DNA of 64,000 bases, from contig NZ_AP024660.1 in the NCBI RefSeq assembly GCF_019977395.1, forward strand, positions 1,240,001 to 1,304,000. Direction: 5' to 3'. The stretch's first letter is position 1; each line of letters begins with the position of its first letter. The stretch comes from Arthrobacter sp. NicSoilC5 (GTDB taxonomy: Bacteria > Actinomycetota > Actinomycetes > Actinomycetales > Micrococcaceae). Below, one piece after another: positions 17,886 through 26,415 of the stretch. Below the pieces are notes generated by a model, which made no database searches, was not told the origin of the DNA, and worked only from the letters and a program-made list of their open reading frames with translations. The position numbers and the translations under genes were made by a program.

Positions 17886-19189
17886 CACGGCCTCGCGGCG
17901 AGCATGCGCTCGAGCGCCGTCCTGGCGTTGGCCTGCACGTTGTGGTCCACGGTGATGCGGTTGACCACGCGGCCGGCCACCAGTTCCTCCAGTACCCAGG
18001 CGAGGTAGCCGGGGTGGATCCGGTACATGGTGGAGCACGGGCAGATCACCGGGTCCAGGCAGAAGATGGTGTGCTGCGGGTACTCTGCGGCCAGCCGGTT
18101 GACCATATTGATTTCGGTGCCGATGGCGAACGTGGTGGGCTCGGTGGCGGCGGCGATGGCCTTCTTGATGAAGTCCGTGGAGCCGGCGGAATCCGCGGCG
18201 TCCACCACCTCCATGGGGCATTCCGGGTGCACGATGACCTGGACACCGGGGAAGTCCGCCCGGGCCTTGTCGATCTGGGCCACGCTGAAGCGCTTGTGGA
18301 CGGAGCAGAACCCGTGCCAGAGGATCACGCGGGAGTCAAGGAGCGCCTGTTCGTCGTTGCCGCCCAGGTCCTTGCGGGGGTTCCACATGGGCATCTGGTC
18401 CAGGGGCACCCCCAGGGCCTTGGCCGTGTTGCGGCCCAGGTGCTGGTCGGGAAAGAACAGGACCCGCTGGCCCCGCTGGAAAGCCCACTCCAAGACCGTC
18501 TTTGCATTCGAGGAGGTGCAGACGATGCCGCCGTGTTCACCGCAGAACGCCTTCAGGGCTGCGGAGGAGTTCATGTAGGTCACGGGAATGACCGGGACCC
18601 GGCCCTCGGCGTCGGGCTCGGCGCCGAAGATCTCCGCGAGCTGTTCCCAGCACTCCTCCACGGAATCCGCGTCCGCCATGTCGGCCATGGAGCATCCGGC
18701 GGCCAGGTTGGGCAGGATGACAGCCTGGTCGAGGGTAGAGAGGATGTCCGCGGTTTCGGCCATGAAGTGGACGCCGCAGAAGATGATGGCTTCCGCCTCC
18801 GGCCTGGTCAGCGCGGCGTTGGCGAGCTGGAAGGAATCACCCACGAAGTCGGCGTACTGGATGACCTCGTCCCGCTGGTAGAAGTGGCCCAGGATGACGG
18901 CCCGCTCCCCCAAGGCGGCCTTGGCGGCCCTGATCCGCTCGCCGAGTTCGGCGTCGCTGGCCCGCTTGTACTCCTCGGGCAGCTGGCCCTGGCGCGGGGT
19001 GCCGGCAGGAGCAGGATCGGCACTTGACGCACCCGGGCCATAGGCGGGAACGCCCGCCAGTGCCTCGGCCAGGTCGTAGTCCCACGGGCCCTTGGCCAGC
19101 GCCGGGCTGCAGGTGCTGCCTTTAGCGGCCGCGCCCTTCTCGGCCTGTTCGCGCGTGATCAGCTGGATTGCCGTGTTGACGCTGCTCAT
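17885..19189 (-). CDS. nadA: Quinolinate synthase (4Fe-4S)
   Basis: A 434-aa enzyme that condenses iminoaspartate with dihydroxyacetone phosphate to quinolinate. It belongs to the long actinobacterial type with an about 90-residue N-terminal extension. The three cluster-ligand cysteine regions are visible: IIFCGVHFMAETADIL, GIVCTSSNAKT and VICPCSTMYRIHPG. GHFYQRDEVIQYADFVGDS is the family signature. The ATG overlaps the nrtR stop by 4 nt, so it is translated together with its own regulator. Confidence 0.97.
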   Translation of the reverse strand: MSSVNTAIQLITREQAEKGAAAKGSTCSPALAKGPWDYDLAEALAGVPAYGPGASSADPAPAGTPRQGQLPEEYKRASDAELGERIRAAKAALGERAVILGHFYQRDEVIQYADFVGDSFQLANAALTRPEAEAIIFCGVHFMAETADILSTLDQAVILPNLAAGCSMADMADADSVEECWEQLAEIFGAEPDAEGRVPVIPVTYMNSSAALKAFCGEHGGIVCTSSNAKTVLEWAFQRGQRVLFFPDQHLGRNTAKALGVPLDQMPMWNPRKDLGGNDEQALLDSRVILWHGFCSVHKRFSVAQIDKARADFPGVQVIVHPECPMEVVDAADSAGSTDFIKKAIAAATEPTTFAIGTEINMVNRLAAEYPQHTIFCLDPVICPCSTMYRIHPGYLAWVLEELVAGRVVNRITVDHNVQANARTALERMLAARP

Positions 19190-19905
19190 GGTGTGCTCCT
19201 GTTGTCTGGGTCAAGGCCTGGCCGGCCGGTGTAGCGGTAGAGGCGGGGCGGGCGGTGCTTCCCGCCCTGGAGGTATTCCCCGGTTTCTTCGATTTCCGGG
19301 GTCGATTTGAGTTGGCGGCGGAAGTTGGCCGGGTCCAGCTGGCGGTCCAAAACGGCTTCGTAGACTTCGCGGACCTGGGCCAGGGTGAAGTACTCGCCCA
19401 GCAGGTGGTAGGCCACCGAGCCGTAGGCCAGCTTGTTGCGGAGGCGCCAGAGGGCGTAGTCCACGATGGCGTTGTGGTCGAAGGCAAGGTCACCCAGGCG
19501 GTCGGCCCGGAACCACTTCACGTTTTCGGATTCGTCCGCGAGCGCTGCCTCCGTGGGCTGGACCAGGGCCCAGTAGACGATGGAGACCACGCGCTGGGTG
19601 GGCGAGCGGTGCAGGCCGCCGAAGGCGTACAGCTGCTCCAGGTAGCGGGGCGCCAGGCCCGTGGTCTCCTGCAGGTTCCTGGCGGCGGCGCTTTGGAGGG
19701 ACTCGTCGTGGCTGAGGGGTCCGCCCGGCAGCGCCCACAGCCCCTTGAAGGGTTCCCGGATGCGGCGCACGAGGGGAAGCCACAAAGTTGGCCGGCCTGA
19801 GGACTCGCTGGGCCGCAGCGCGAAGATCACCGTGGAGATGGCCAGCGACGGCGGCGCGGCCTGCCGCTCGGAAACGTTCGCCGAACTGTAGTACACCCGA
19901 TCCAC
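19186..19905 (-). CDS. nrtR: NrtR-type NAD regulator (Nudix plus winged helix)
   Basis: A 239-aa transcription regulator. Residues about 20-150 are a Nudix-like domain and 165-235 a winged helix (LGEYFTLAQVREVYEAVLD onward) typical of NrtR. The Nudix box GGPLSHDESLQSAAARNLQE keeps its glycine and first glutamate, but the catalytic REXXEE is degraded to RNLQET, in line with ligand sensing (ADP-ribose or NAD-related) rather than hydrolysis. It is the first gene of the operon with nadA, nadB, nadC and the desulfurase, so it represses its own operon. The palindrome at 19947 is its probable operator. Confidence 0.93.
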   Translation of the reverse strand: MDRVYYSSANVSERQAAPPSLAISTVIFALRPSESSGRPTLWLPLVRRIREPFKGLWALPGGPLSHDESLQSAAARNLQETTGLAPRYLEQLYAFGGLHRSPTQRVVSIVYWALVQPTEAALADESENVKWFRADRLGDLAFDHNAIVDYALWRLRNKLAYGSVAYHLLGEYFTLAQVREVYEAVLDRQLDPANFRRQLKSTPEIEETGEYLQGGKHRPPRLYRYTGRPGLDPDNRSTP

Positions 19906-19946
19906 CGCCTTCCGTCACCCTCGACCGCCCCCGGGTGTTCTTTCGC

Positions 19947-19975
19947 TTAGTTATAGTCACCTTGACCAAAACTAA
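19947..19975 (-). promoter_or_regulatory. Probable NrtR operator before nrtR-nadABC
   Basis: The 29-nt site has arms TTAGTTATAGTCA (19947-19959) and TGACCAAAACTAA (19963-19975), centred on 19961; the two half-sites agree at 11 of 13 positions. It begins 41 nt upstream of the nrtR start, and a TATAAC -10-like sequence on the minus strand lies inside it. This matches the AT-rich palindromes, containing GTCA/TGAC half-sites, reported for NrtR. It could also affect the divergent amino-acid permease gene. Confidence 0.7.
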
Positions 19976-20189
19976 TTCTACGGCCGGGCGCCCCCGAAAC
20001 GGAAATATTTCTGCATCCCAGTCGCGGCCGCGGCCTGCCGCCTCCGAAACCCTCTTCCCGCATCCCGCGGCCCCCGTCCTCCCGTCCATTTCCGGGCGCG
20101 TTCCGGAGGCGGTAAATTCAAGAGGTCCCACGAGGACCCCGGACCCCAGAGGCCGGACCCCCAACCAGCCCCAGAAGGTGCATTGCCCC

Positions 20190-21587
20190 ATGACGACGAA
20201 GTCCGGCGCGACCACGTCCGCCACATTCCCCACCAAAGCCACAGCCGGCCACAGCATGAAGCCCCGGCAGCTCACCATGATGGGGCTGGGCAGCGCCATC
20301 GGCGCGGGGTTGTTCCTGGGATCCGGTGCCGGCGTCCAGGCGGCCGGTCCGGCAGTGCTCCTTTCCTACCTCGTTGCCGGAACGCTGATCATCCTGGTGA
20401 TGTGGGCCCTGGGCGAGATGGCCGCTGCCCATCCCACCAGCGGGGCTTTTTCCGTGTACGCGGAGCGGGCGCTGGGCCGGACGGCAGGAGCCACCATCGG
20501 ATGGCTGTGGTGGCTGCAGCTCGTGGTGGTGATTGCGGCCGAGGCCCTGGGTGCCGCCGGCCTGCTCTTCTCCGTCTGGCCCGTGGTGCCGGTCTGGGCG
20601 CTGGCGCTGTTGTTCATGGTGGTCTTCACCGGCATCAACCTGGCCGGCGTCCGGAACTTCGGTGAGTTCGAGTTCTGGTTCGCCATCCTCAAGGTGGCCG
20701 TCATCGTCCTGTTCCTGGCAGTCGGCGCCGCCCTGCTCCTGGGCCTGCTGCCCGGCGTCGACTCCCCCGGGGCGGAAAACCTGACCGGAAACTTCGCCCC
20801 CCAGGGCCTGGGTGGGGTTGCTGCGGCCCTGTTCGTGGTGATCTTCGCGTTCGGCGGGACGGAGATCGTCTCCGTGGCCGCGGCCGAAACCGAGGATCCC
20901 GAGCGCAGCGTCGGCAAGGCCATCCGGACCGTGGTGTGGCGAATCCTGGTGTTCTACATCGGCTCCGTCTTTGTCATTGCCGCCGTGCTTCCCGCCACGT
21001 CCAAGAGCCTTGCCTCGCCCTTCGCCGGCGTGCTGGACGCTGCCAGGATCCCCGGCGCCTCCACCGCCATCACCCTCGTGGCCGTCGTCGCACTCCTCTC
21101 GGCGCTGAACGCGAACCTCTACGGCGCCTCCCGCATGGTGTATTCGCTCTCGCAGCGGGGGGAGGCGCCCCGCGTCCTCACCCGGCTCAACAATGCCGGC
21201 GTGCCGCTGCTCGCGGTCGCAGTCTCCGTGGCCTTCGGTTTCATCGCCACGGTCCTGGAGCTGTTGTTCCCGGAACGGATCCTGCCGGCCCTCTTCCAGC
21301 TGGTGGGTTCCACGTGCCTGGTGGTGTGGGGCAGTGCCCTGGTCTCCCAGCTGATCCTGCGCCGGCGGGCAGACCGGGACGGCACCGCGCTGCCCCTGCG
21401 GATGCGGGGCTTCCCCGGCCTGACCATCCTGGGCCTGGTCCTGCTGGGACTCATCTTCGCCGTCGGTTTCAGCGCCGAGGGCAGCCGCATCCAGCTCTTC
21501 AGCACCTTCGCCCTGATCGCCGGAATTGCGCTGGCGTGCGCCGCCGGGGCCCGGCTGACCGCCAGGAACCGGGCCGCCAACAGGTAG
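20190..21587 (+). CDS. Amino acid permease (APC superfamily, AAT type)
   Basis: A 465-aa membrane protein with 12 predicted TM segments, of the APC amino acid transporter superfamily closest to the AAT (GabP/AroP/ProY) group. Signature blocks are MMGLGSAIGAGLFLGSGAG (TM1, unwound substrate loop), MWALGEMAAAHPTSGAFSVY and FAFGGTEIVSVAAAETEDPE (TM6 region). The ATG at 20190 follows AGAAGGTG. The 284 bp upstream hold the NrtR operator; a longer frame exists but overlaps the divergent gene. The substrate is not readable. Confidence 0.93.
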   Translation: MTTKSGATTSATFPTKATAGHSMKPRQLTMMGLGSAIGAGLFLGSGAGVQAAGPAVLLSYLVAGTLIILVMWALGEMAAAHPTSGAFSVYAERALGRTAGATIGWLWWLQLVVVIAAEALGAAGLLFSVWPVVPVWALALLFMVVFTGINLAGVRNFGEFEFWFAILKVAVIVLFLAVGAALLLGLLPGVDSPGAENLTGNFAPQGLGGVAAALFVVIFAFGGTEIVSVAAAETEDPERSVGKAIRTVVWRILVFYIGSVFVIAAVLPATSKSLASPFAGVLDAARIPGASTAITLVAVVALLSALNANLYGASRMVYSLSQRGEAPRVLTRLNNAGVPLLAVAVSVAFGFIATVLELLFPERILPALFQLVGSTCLVVWGSALVSQLILRRRADRDGTALPLRMRGFPGLTILGLVLLGLIFAVGFSAEGSRIQLFSTFALIAGIALACAAGARLTARNRAANR

Positions 21588-21668
21588 AGTGGAGCGTACC
21601 TTTCCAAGGAAGACGCACCGACGCGCCGGGCCCGCCCAGGCGCCGTACCTGATTGGGGAACTGACACC

Positions 21669-22496
21669 ATGAGCGGCAGGCACACCGGACAGCAGCAGGC
21701 GCACACCGTTGAAGGGACCGACCCGCAGCTGTACGTGGCGGTCCATGAACCCGCCAGCGACGCCGGCCTCCGGCCGGTCCTGCTGCTGCACGGCTTTTCC
21801 TCCTCCTCCAAACTCAACTGGGAGGACACTGGCTGGGTGTCGGCCCTGCTTGACGCCGGCCGCCGGGTTATTACCGTTGACCTGCCGGGCCACGGCCGCA
21901 GCGGCGCGCCGGAGGACCGGGATTCCTACTCCCCCAGCAAAATCAGGGCGGACCTGCTCCAGGCAGCGTTCGACGCCGGAGCGCGCCCCCTGCACGACGG
22001 CGACCCTGCCAGCGGGCTGGACGTAGTGGGTTATTCCCTGGGGTCCCGGCTCGCGTGGGAGTTCGCCGCGACCCAGCCGGAGTTGGTGCACCGGCTGGTG
22101 CTCGGCGGGCCCAACGACGCCGACCCCCTGGCCGCATTCGACCTTCGGGCCGCCCAGGACTACCTGGCGGACGGCACGCCGATCAACGACGAATCCACCG
22201 CCCAGCTGCTCAAAATGGCCCTGCTGCTGCCGAGCAACAACATCTTCGCCCTGCTGTCCCTGGTGGAGGCCATCAAAGCGGAACCCTACGACCCCTCCGA
22301 AGCGGTACCCCACGTTCCCATGCTGCTGGTGGTGGGCGACAAGGACGAGCGGGCCCACACCCTGCCCAGGCTCGCCGAACTGGCCCGAAGTGCCGGCTCC
22401 ATGGCCGAGCAACTGGTCCTGCCCGGCCGGAACCACACCAACGCCATCACCAGCAGGGCGTTCAAGCAGGCCGCCATTTCATTCCTGGGCGTTTAG
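21669..22496 (+). CDS. Alpha/beta hydrolase
   Basis: A 275-aa alpha/beta-hydrolase fold protein. The nucleophile elbow is VVGYSLGSRL (Ser near residue 121), the oxyanion HGFSSSSK motif follows the first strand, the acid is likely in LVVGDKDERAH and the histidine in GRNHTNAI. It resembles haloalkane dehalogenase or meta-cleavage hydrolase relatives, but no substrate motif stands out. The ATG at 21669 has a weak GGGGAA site. A strong inverted repeat terminates it before the convergent symporter gene. Confidence 0.88.
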   Translation: MSGRHTGQQQAHTVEGTDPQLYVAVHEPASDAGLRPVLLLHGFSSSSKLNWEDTGWVSALLDAGRRVITVDLPGHGRSGAPEDRDSYSPSKIRADLLQAAFDAGARPLHDGDPASGLDVVGYSLGSRLAWEFAATQPELVHRLVLGGPNDADPLAAFDLRAAQDYLADGTPINDESTAQLLKMALLLPSNNIFALLSLVEAIKAEPYDPSEAVPHVPMLLVVGDKDERAHTLPRLAELARSAGSMAEQLVLPGRNHTNAITSRAFKQAAISFLGV

Positions 22497-22534
22497 GCGG
22501 CACGGACCTCCCGGGCAGTCGGCAGACTTACCCC

Positions 22535-22582
22535 GCATGCACCAGCAGCCCGGACCTGGCGGTCCGGGCTGCTGGTGCATGC
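22535..22582. terminator. Perfect 22-bp hairpin between convergent genes
   Basis: The left arm at 22535-22556 and the right arm at 22561-22582 are exact reverse complements over 22 bp, with the loop TGGC. The arms begin GCATGCACCAGCAGCC. It separates the convergent hydrolase and MHS symporter genes and can act in both directions, though it lacks a T run. Confidence 0.8.
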
Positions 22583-22621
22583 GGCTTCGCTGATCTTGGC
22601 GGGGTCAGGGTGCCGGTGGGA

Positions 22622-23956
22622 TCAGTGGTGGCTGCTGACGCCGAGCGGGCGGCCCTTGGTCTCCTTGGCCAGCACCACGCCGACGGCGGAAATGACGCAG
22701 AGGATCATGATGTAGATACCGATGGAACCGGTCCATTTGGTGGACTGCAGCAGGGTCTCCGCGATGGTTGCTGCGAAGGCGCCGCCCAGGATGGCGCCGA
22801 AGGCGTACCCGATGGAGATGCCGGAGTACCGGACGTTGGCGGGGAACATCTCTGCGTACATGGCGGACATGGGTCCGTAGGACAGGCCCAGGCCGATCGT
22901 CAGGACGAACAGGGCGAGGCCGTAGAGCATGATGTCCTTGGTGTCGATCAGGGCAAACATGGGGATCATCCACGCAAAGACAATGGCGTAGCCGATCAGG
23001 AAGGTCTTGACGCGGCCGATGCGGTCCGACAGCCATCCGCCCACCAGGGTGAAGATCAGCCAGCCGAAGGATGCCAGTGTGGTGGCCAGGAGGATCTGCG
23101 GTGTGGGCATCTTCAGGGTCTTGGTGGCGTAGGAGATGAAGAACGCAATCAGCAGGTAGCCCGCTGCATTGTTGCCGATGAAGATCAGGGTGGAGTACAG
23201 GACGGGCAGCTTGTGGTTCCGGACCAGCTCACCCAGCGGTGCTTTGCTTTCCTTCTTCCGCAGGGCCATCTCCTGGAAGACCGGGCTCTCGGCGACCGCG
23301 CGGCGGATGAGGTAGCCCACCACGATCAGGACGATGGAGAGCAGGAACGGCACACGCCAGCCCCAGGCAGCGAAGTCTTCCTTGGACATGCCGGTGTTGA
23401 GGAAGAACAGGAGGCCGGTGGCGAGGATCATGCCCACGGGCACACCGATCTGCGGGTAGGCACCGAAGAGGCCGCGCCGGTTCACCGGCGCATGCTCGAC
23501 GGCCATGAGGGCGGCTCCGCCCCATTCACCGCCGGCCGAGAAGCCCTGGATAACCCGCAGCAGGATCAGCAGCACGGGGGCCCAGGCCCCGATCTGCGCG
23601 TAGGTGGGCAGCATGCCGATGAGGGCGGTGGCCGCGCCCATCATCACGAGGGTGAAGACCAGCATTGCCTTCCGCCCCAGGCGGTCACCCAGGTGCCCGG
23701 CGATAACTGCGCCGAGGGGGCGGAACAGGAAGCTGATGCCGATGAGGGCAAAGGAAAGGATCTGCGCCAGGCCCGGGTTGGACTCGTTCAGCGGTGCCAG
23801 GAACAGCGGTGACAGCAGCGTTGCGGTCAGCTGGGCAAAGATGAAGAAGTCGTACCACTCGATCGTGGTGCCGACGAGGGTGCCGGCGAGGACCTTGCGC
23901 TCCTCCCGCCGGCTGCTGGGACCGGCGAGCGTATCCACCTTGGAAGGTGTGGTCAT
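22622..23956 (-). CDS. MHS family (metabolite:H+ symporter) MFS transporter
   Basis: A 444-aa, 12-TM major-facilitator permease of the MHS group, which imports organic acids such as shikimate, alpha-ketoglutarate or aromatic acids with protons. Family signatures are TTIEWYDFFIF in TM1, the loop GDRLGRKAML, and ANVRYSGISIGY. The ATG at 23956 has AATGGAG 4 nt before it; an ATG 6 codons upstream (23974) lacks a ribosome-binding site. It is divergent from an IclR regulator, so the substrate probably is its inducer. Confidence 0.93.
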   Translation of the reverse strand: MTTPSKVDTLAGPSSRREERKVLAGTLVGTTIEWYDFFIFAQLTATLLSPLFLAPLNESNPGLAQILSFALIGISFLFRPLGAVIAGHLGDRLGRKAMLVFTLVMMGAATALIGMLPTYAQIGAWAPVLLILLRVIQGFSAGGEWGGAALMAVEHAPVNRRGLFGAYPQIGVPVGMILATGLLFFLNTGMSKEDFAAWGWRVPFLLSIVLIVVGYLIRRAVAESPVFQEMALRKKESKAPLGELVRNHKLPVLYSTLIFIGNNAAGYLLIAFFISYATKTLKMPTPQILLATTLASFGWLIFTLVGGWLSDRIGRVKTFLIGYAIVFAWMIPMFALIDTKDIMLYGLALFVLTIGLGLSYGPMSAMYAEMFPANVRYSGISIGYAFGAILGGAFAATIAETLLQSTKWTGSIGIYIMILCVISAVGVVLAKETKGRPLGVSSHH

Positions 23957-24098
23957 TGAAACTCCATTGTTCATTGGGCAGCAGTGCTGCCCGTACGCCT
24001 TCAGAATTACCGACAGAACGGTCAGTTAGTTAGTAGGGTACTACGGAAAGTGTGATGCGGGACACGGAATGGTCAATATTTGCGGTGAACGGCAACCG

Positions 24099-24130
24099 GA
24101 ACAGAAGTTCTATATTTGAACTGCAAGTTC
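24099..24130. promoter_or_regulatory. Tandem palindromes between the MHS symporter and iclR genes
   Basis: GAACAGAAGTTC (24099-24110) and GAACTGCAAGTTC (24118-24130) are two similar inverted repeats whose centres lie about 20 nt apart, roughly two helical turns. They lie 80-110 nt before the IclR start and 143-175 nt before the symporter start. They are the best candidates for the IclR protein's operator. A further AGTAGGGTACT palindrome lies nearer the symporter. No binding evidence exists. Confidence 0.5.
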
Positions 24131-24196
24131 GTATAAAGGACACTACCGGCAGCGAGTGGCTGGGACAAGAGTCATAGAACTCCGGGGCCGCCAACC

Positions 24197-24202
24197 TAGG
24201 AT
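24197..24202 (+). promoter_or_regulatory. -10 element of leaderless iclR
   Basis: TAGGAT, 7 nt before the ATG at 24210. It overlaps the alternative ATG at 24201, which argues for the later start. Confidence 0.45.
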
Positions 24203-24209
24203 GGACATC

Positions 24210-24944
24210 ATGACTCCTCCAGCAGCCGCAGCCGGGACGGGAGCGGCGGCACACGCTTCGCCGTCCCAGACCCTCTCGCGCGGCATCCGCGCCCTCGAAA
24301 TCCTGGCAGCCGCCCCTGGCCCGCTGACCATCGCTGAGCTTGCCGATGCCATGGGTGTCCACCGGTCGGTGGCTTACCGGATCCTGCGCACCCTCGAAGA
24401 CCATTCGCTGCTGGTGCGCGATGATGCCGGACGGGTCCAGCCGGGCCCCGGCCTGGCGGTCCTGGCACGGGGCGTGTCGCGCAACCTGCAGAGCGCCGCG
24501 TTGCCCGAACTTACCCAGCTGGCGAACTCCCTGAACATGACTGCATTCGTGGCGGTGTGGGACCACCATGACTGCATTACGCTCGTCACGGTCGAGCCGA
24601 GGCATTCCGGCGCAACCGTTGCCCAGCACCCGGGCACACGGCACCCCATCAATGCCGGCGCCCCCGGGATCGCCATCCAGTCCGCCCTCTCGGAGGAGGA
24701 ATGGGACCGGTTGGCCACCGGCGTGCCGTACCGCCCGGAGGCTGCGGAGGCACGCCGGAAAGGCTACTCGGCCAGCCACGACGAGGTGATCGCCGGGGTC
24801 TCATCGCTGGCAGCACCGGTGCGGGTGCCGGGTGGGCGTCCGGCTGCACTTGCAGTGGTCTATATCCGTTCCGCCCATGATCCGGATGCCGTGGGAGCTG
24901 CCATCGCCGAAAGTGCGGCGAGGATCGAGCGCCAGCTGGCGTAA
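24210..24944 (+). CDS. IclR family transcriptional regulator
   Basis: A 244-aa regulator: an N-terminal winged helix (about 15-80, LTIAELADAMGVHRSVAYRI is the helix-turn-helix) and a C-terminal GAF-like IclR effector domain (about 85-244). IclR regulators typically control catabolism of organic acids or aromatics. Its neighbour, the divergent MHS symporter, is the probable target. The start at 24210 is chosen from the TAGGAT -10; a start at 24201 would add three residues. Confidence 0.9.
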   Translation: MTPPAAAAGTGAAAHASPSQTLSRGIRALEILAAAPGPLTIAELADAMGVHRSVAYRILRTLEDHSLLVRDDAGRVQPGPGLAVLARGVSRNLQSAALPELTQLANSLNMTAFVAVWDHHDCITLVTVEPRHSGATVAQHPGTRHPINAGAPGIAIQSALSEEEWDRLATGVPYRPEAAEARRKGYSASHDEVIAGVSSLAAPVRVPGGRPAALAVVYIRSAHDPDAVGAAIAESAARIERQLA

Positions 24945-25001
24945 CCGCTCTGCCGGAGTAACGCCGTAGCGGACCGGCGCCGCCCGCAGGGACGTGCCGT
25001 G

Positions 25002-26342
25002 TCAGGCTTTGCGGCGGAGGACGACGGCGGTTCCCGCGCCGAGCACGGCCAGCGCCGCCGCCGCGAAGACCGGGACGAGGAACGCGGCTCCGGCCCCCTG
25101 GAGCTGGGCCAGCTGTCCCCCAACAGAGGACCCGATGGCTGTACCGGCGACAATGCCGCTGGCCAGCGCAGTCATCACGGTGCCGAGCCTGCCGGCGGGT
25201 GCCACTTTCCCGCCCACGGCGAAGACGGTAACCATGACGGGACCCACCGGGAGTCCCAGGACCAGCAGGACTGCCGCCATCATGGGCAGCGATGACGGTA
25301 CCAGCAGCAGGACCGCGAGACCTGCCATCAGGACCGCGCAGGACACCCAGCGCAGCGCCAGTCCCGCACGGCGCGGCCAGTATGCAACCGAGAGCGCCGC
25401 GGCGGCGGAACTGAGGCCCATGACGGCATACAGCAGCCCGGCGATTTCCGCGCCGGCAAGCCCGGCAGAGAAGGCGCTCAGGGCGGCCTGGGTGGAACCA
25501 AAGAATGTGCCCATGCAGGCCATGGCAAGGACGGGCAGTGCCACGGTCCACGGCAGCTTACTGCCGTGCGCAGCATCCTTGCGGGTCCCGGGTGCCGCCG
25601 GCCGGCTGGCGGGGACAGCCCGGTGGGTTGGATGAACGGCGAAGAGAGGCACCAAAATGATGGTCATCGCCGCTGCCAGGACCAGCGGAAGCCACGGCGC
25701 CACAAGGCTGGCCAGGATCCCCACCAGGGCCGGTCCCAGGACAAAAGTCACCTCGTCGGCCGTACTCTCGTAGGAAAGCGCTGTGTCCAGGTCACGGGCA
25801 GCCCCACCGGATGATGCCGTTGGATCTCCGGCGTCGGCCGTGAGCGACATCCACCTGACCCGGGCCAGGGGCCCAACCTGTGGGCAGGTGGCACCGGCCG
25901 CGAAGGCAGCCGCAAGGACAGCGGGCAGGAAACCGCCCGAAACGCCAGCGGTATGGGCGGCGAGGACCAGGGCCAGCACGGCCACTGTGTTGAATACGGC
26001 CGCCAGCAACAGGACCGGCCGCTGTCCCCGCCTGTCCGCAAGGGATCCCAGCACGGGAGCCCCCAACGCGGACCCGATACCAACGGCGCCTGCTGCGGCT
26101 CCACCGGCCGCAAAGGAGCCGCTGGCGGATGTGGCCAGGGTGAGCGTGCCCATGGCCAGCATGGCCAGGGGAAGCCGCGCAAAGAGGCCAAGGGGAATGA
26201 AACCCCTGCCGGCCAGTTGGGGAAGGCGGGTAAAGCGTCCCCGCGCTGCCGCTTCCGTCATGTCCGGGTCAAGGGTTTCCCGGGATGGAGATGCCTGGAC
26301 AGGGGCGGTGCCGGTGGATGAGGGGGTGGTTTGTGGTGTCAC
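25002..26342 (-). CDS. MFS transporter
   Basis: A 446-aa, 12-TM major facilitator superfamily protein with the A-loop GSLADRRGQRPVLLLAA. The N-terminal 50 residues are a charged, low-complexity extension. It resembles drug-efflux or sugar-export MFS proteins; no substrate motif is visible. The start is a GTG at 26342 without a good ribosome-binding site. A four-codon ORF with an excellent site ends 12 nt upstream and is in the same frame, so translation may depend on re-initiation. Confidence 0.85.
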   Translation of the reverse strand: MTPQTTPSSTGTAPVQASPSRETLDPDMTEAAARGRFTRLPQLAGRGFIPLGLFARLPLAMLAMGTLTLATSASGSFAAGGAAAGAVGIGSALGAPVLGSLADRRGQRPVLLLAAVFNTVAVLALVLAAHTAGVSGGFLPAVLAAAFAAGATCPQVGPLARVRWMSLTADAGDPTASSGGAARDLDTALSYESTADEVTFVLGPALVGILASLVAPWLPLVLAAAMTIILVPLFAVHPTHRAVPASRPAAPGTRKDAAHGSKLPWTVALPVLAMACMGTFFGSTQAALSAFSAGLAGAEIAGLLYAVMGLSSAAAALSVAYWPRRAGLALRWVSCAVLMAGLAVLLLVPSSLPMMAAVLLVLGLPVGPVMVTVFAVGGKVAPAGRLGTVMTALASGIVAGTAIGSSVGGQLAQLQGAGAAFLVPVFAAAALAVLGAGTAVVLRRKA

Positions 26343-26354
26343 GTCGGGGCTCGT

Positions 26355-26369
26355 TCAGTACGTGCGCAT
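26355..26369 (-). CDS. Four-codon leader ORF (MRTY-stop) upstream of the MFS gene
   Basis: The minus strand reads ATG CGC ACG TAC TGA from 26369, preceded by GGGAGGAGGGACG, the strongest Shine-Dalgarno sequence near this gene. It is in frame with the GTG of the MFS gene, 9 codons from ATG to GTG. This may be a regulatory leader peptide, or the remains of a gene start broken by a nonsense mutation. Confidence 0.5.
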   Translation of the reverse strand: MRTY

Positions 26370-26409
26370 CGTCCCTCCTCCCGATGCGCGCAACCCGGTA
26401 ACACCGATC

Positions 26410-26415
26410 AGTATA
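26410..26415 (-). promoter_or_regulatory. -10 element for the MFS gene
   Basis: TATACT on the minus strand. It would give a transcript starting near 26403, with a leader of about 34 nt before the MRTY ORF. Confidence 0.5.

Noticed and set aside
19906..20189. A longer N-terminal extension of the amino-acid permease starting at 19788
   Set aside because: It would overlap the divergent nrtR gene and the operator, and the residues are unlike any permease N-terminus; the ATG at 20190 has a ribosome-binding site.
20118..22436. A 772-codon minus-strand frame opposite the permease and hydrolase genes
   Set aside because: The composition is Gly/Gln/Arg-rich without domain signals and both plus-strand genes match known families.
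26355..26357. TGA as selenocysteine in the MRTY frame
   Set aside because: No SECIS-like hairpin follows, MFS proteins have no selenocysteine, and a GTG start lies 12 nt after the stop.
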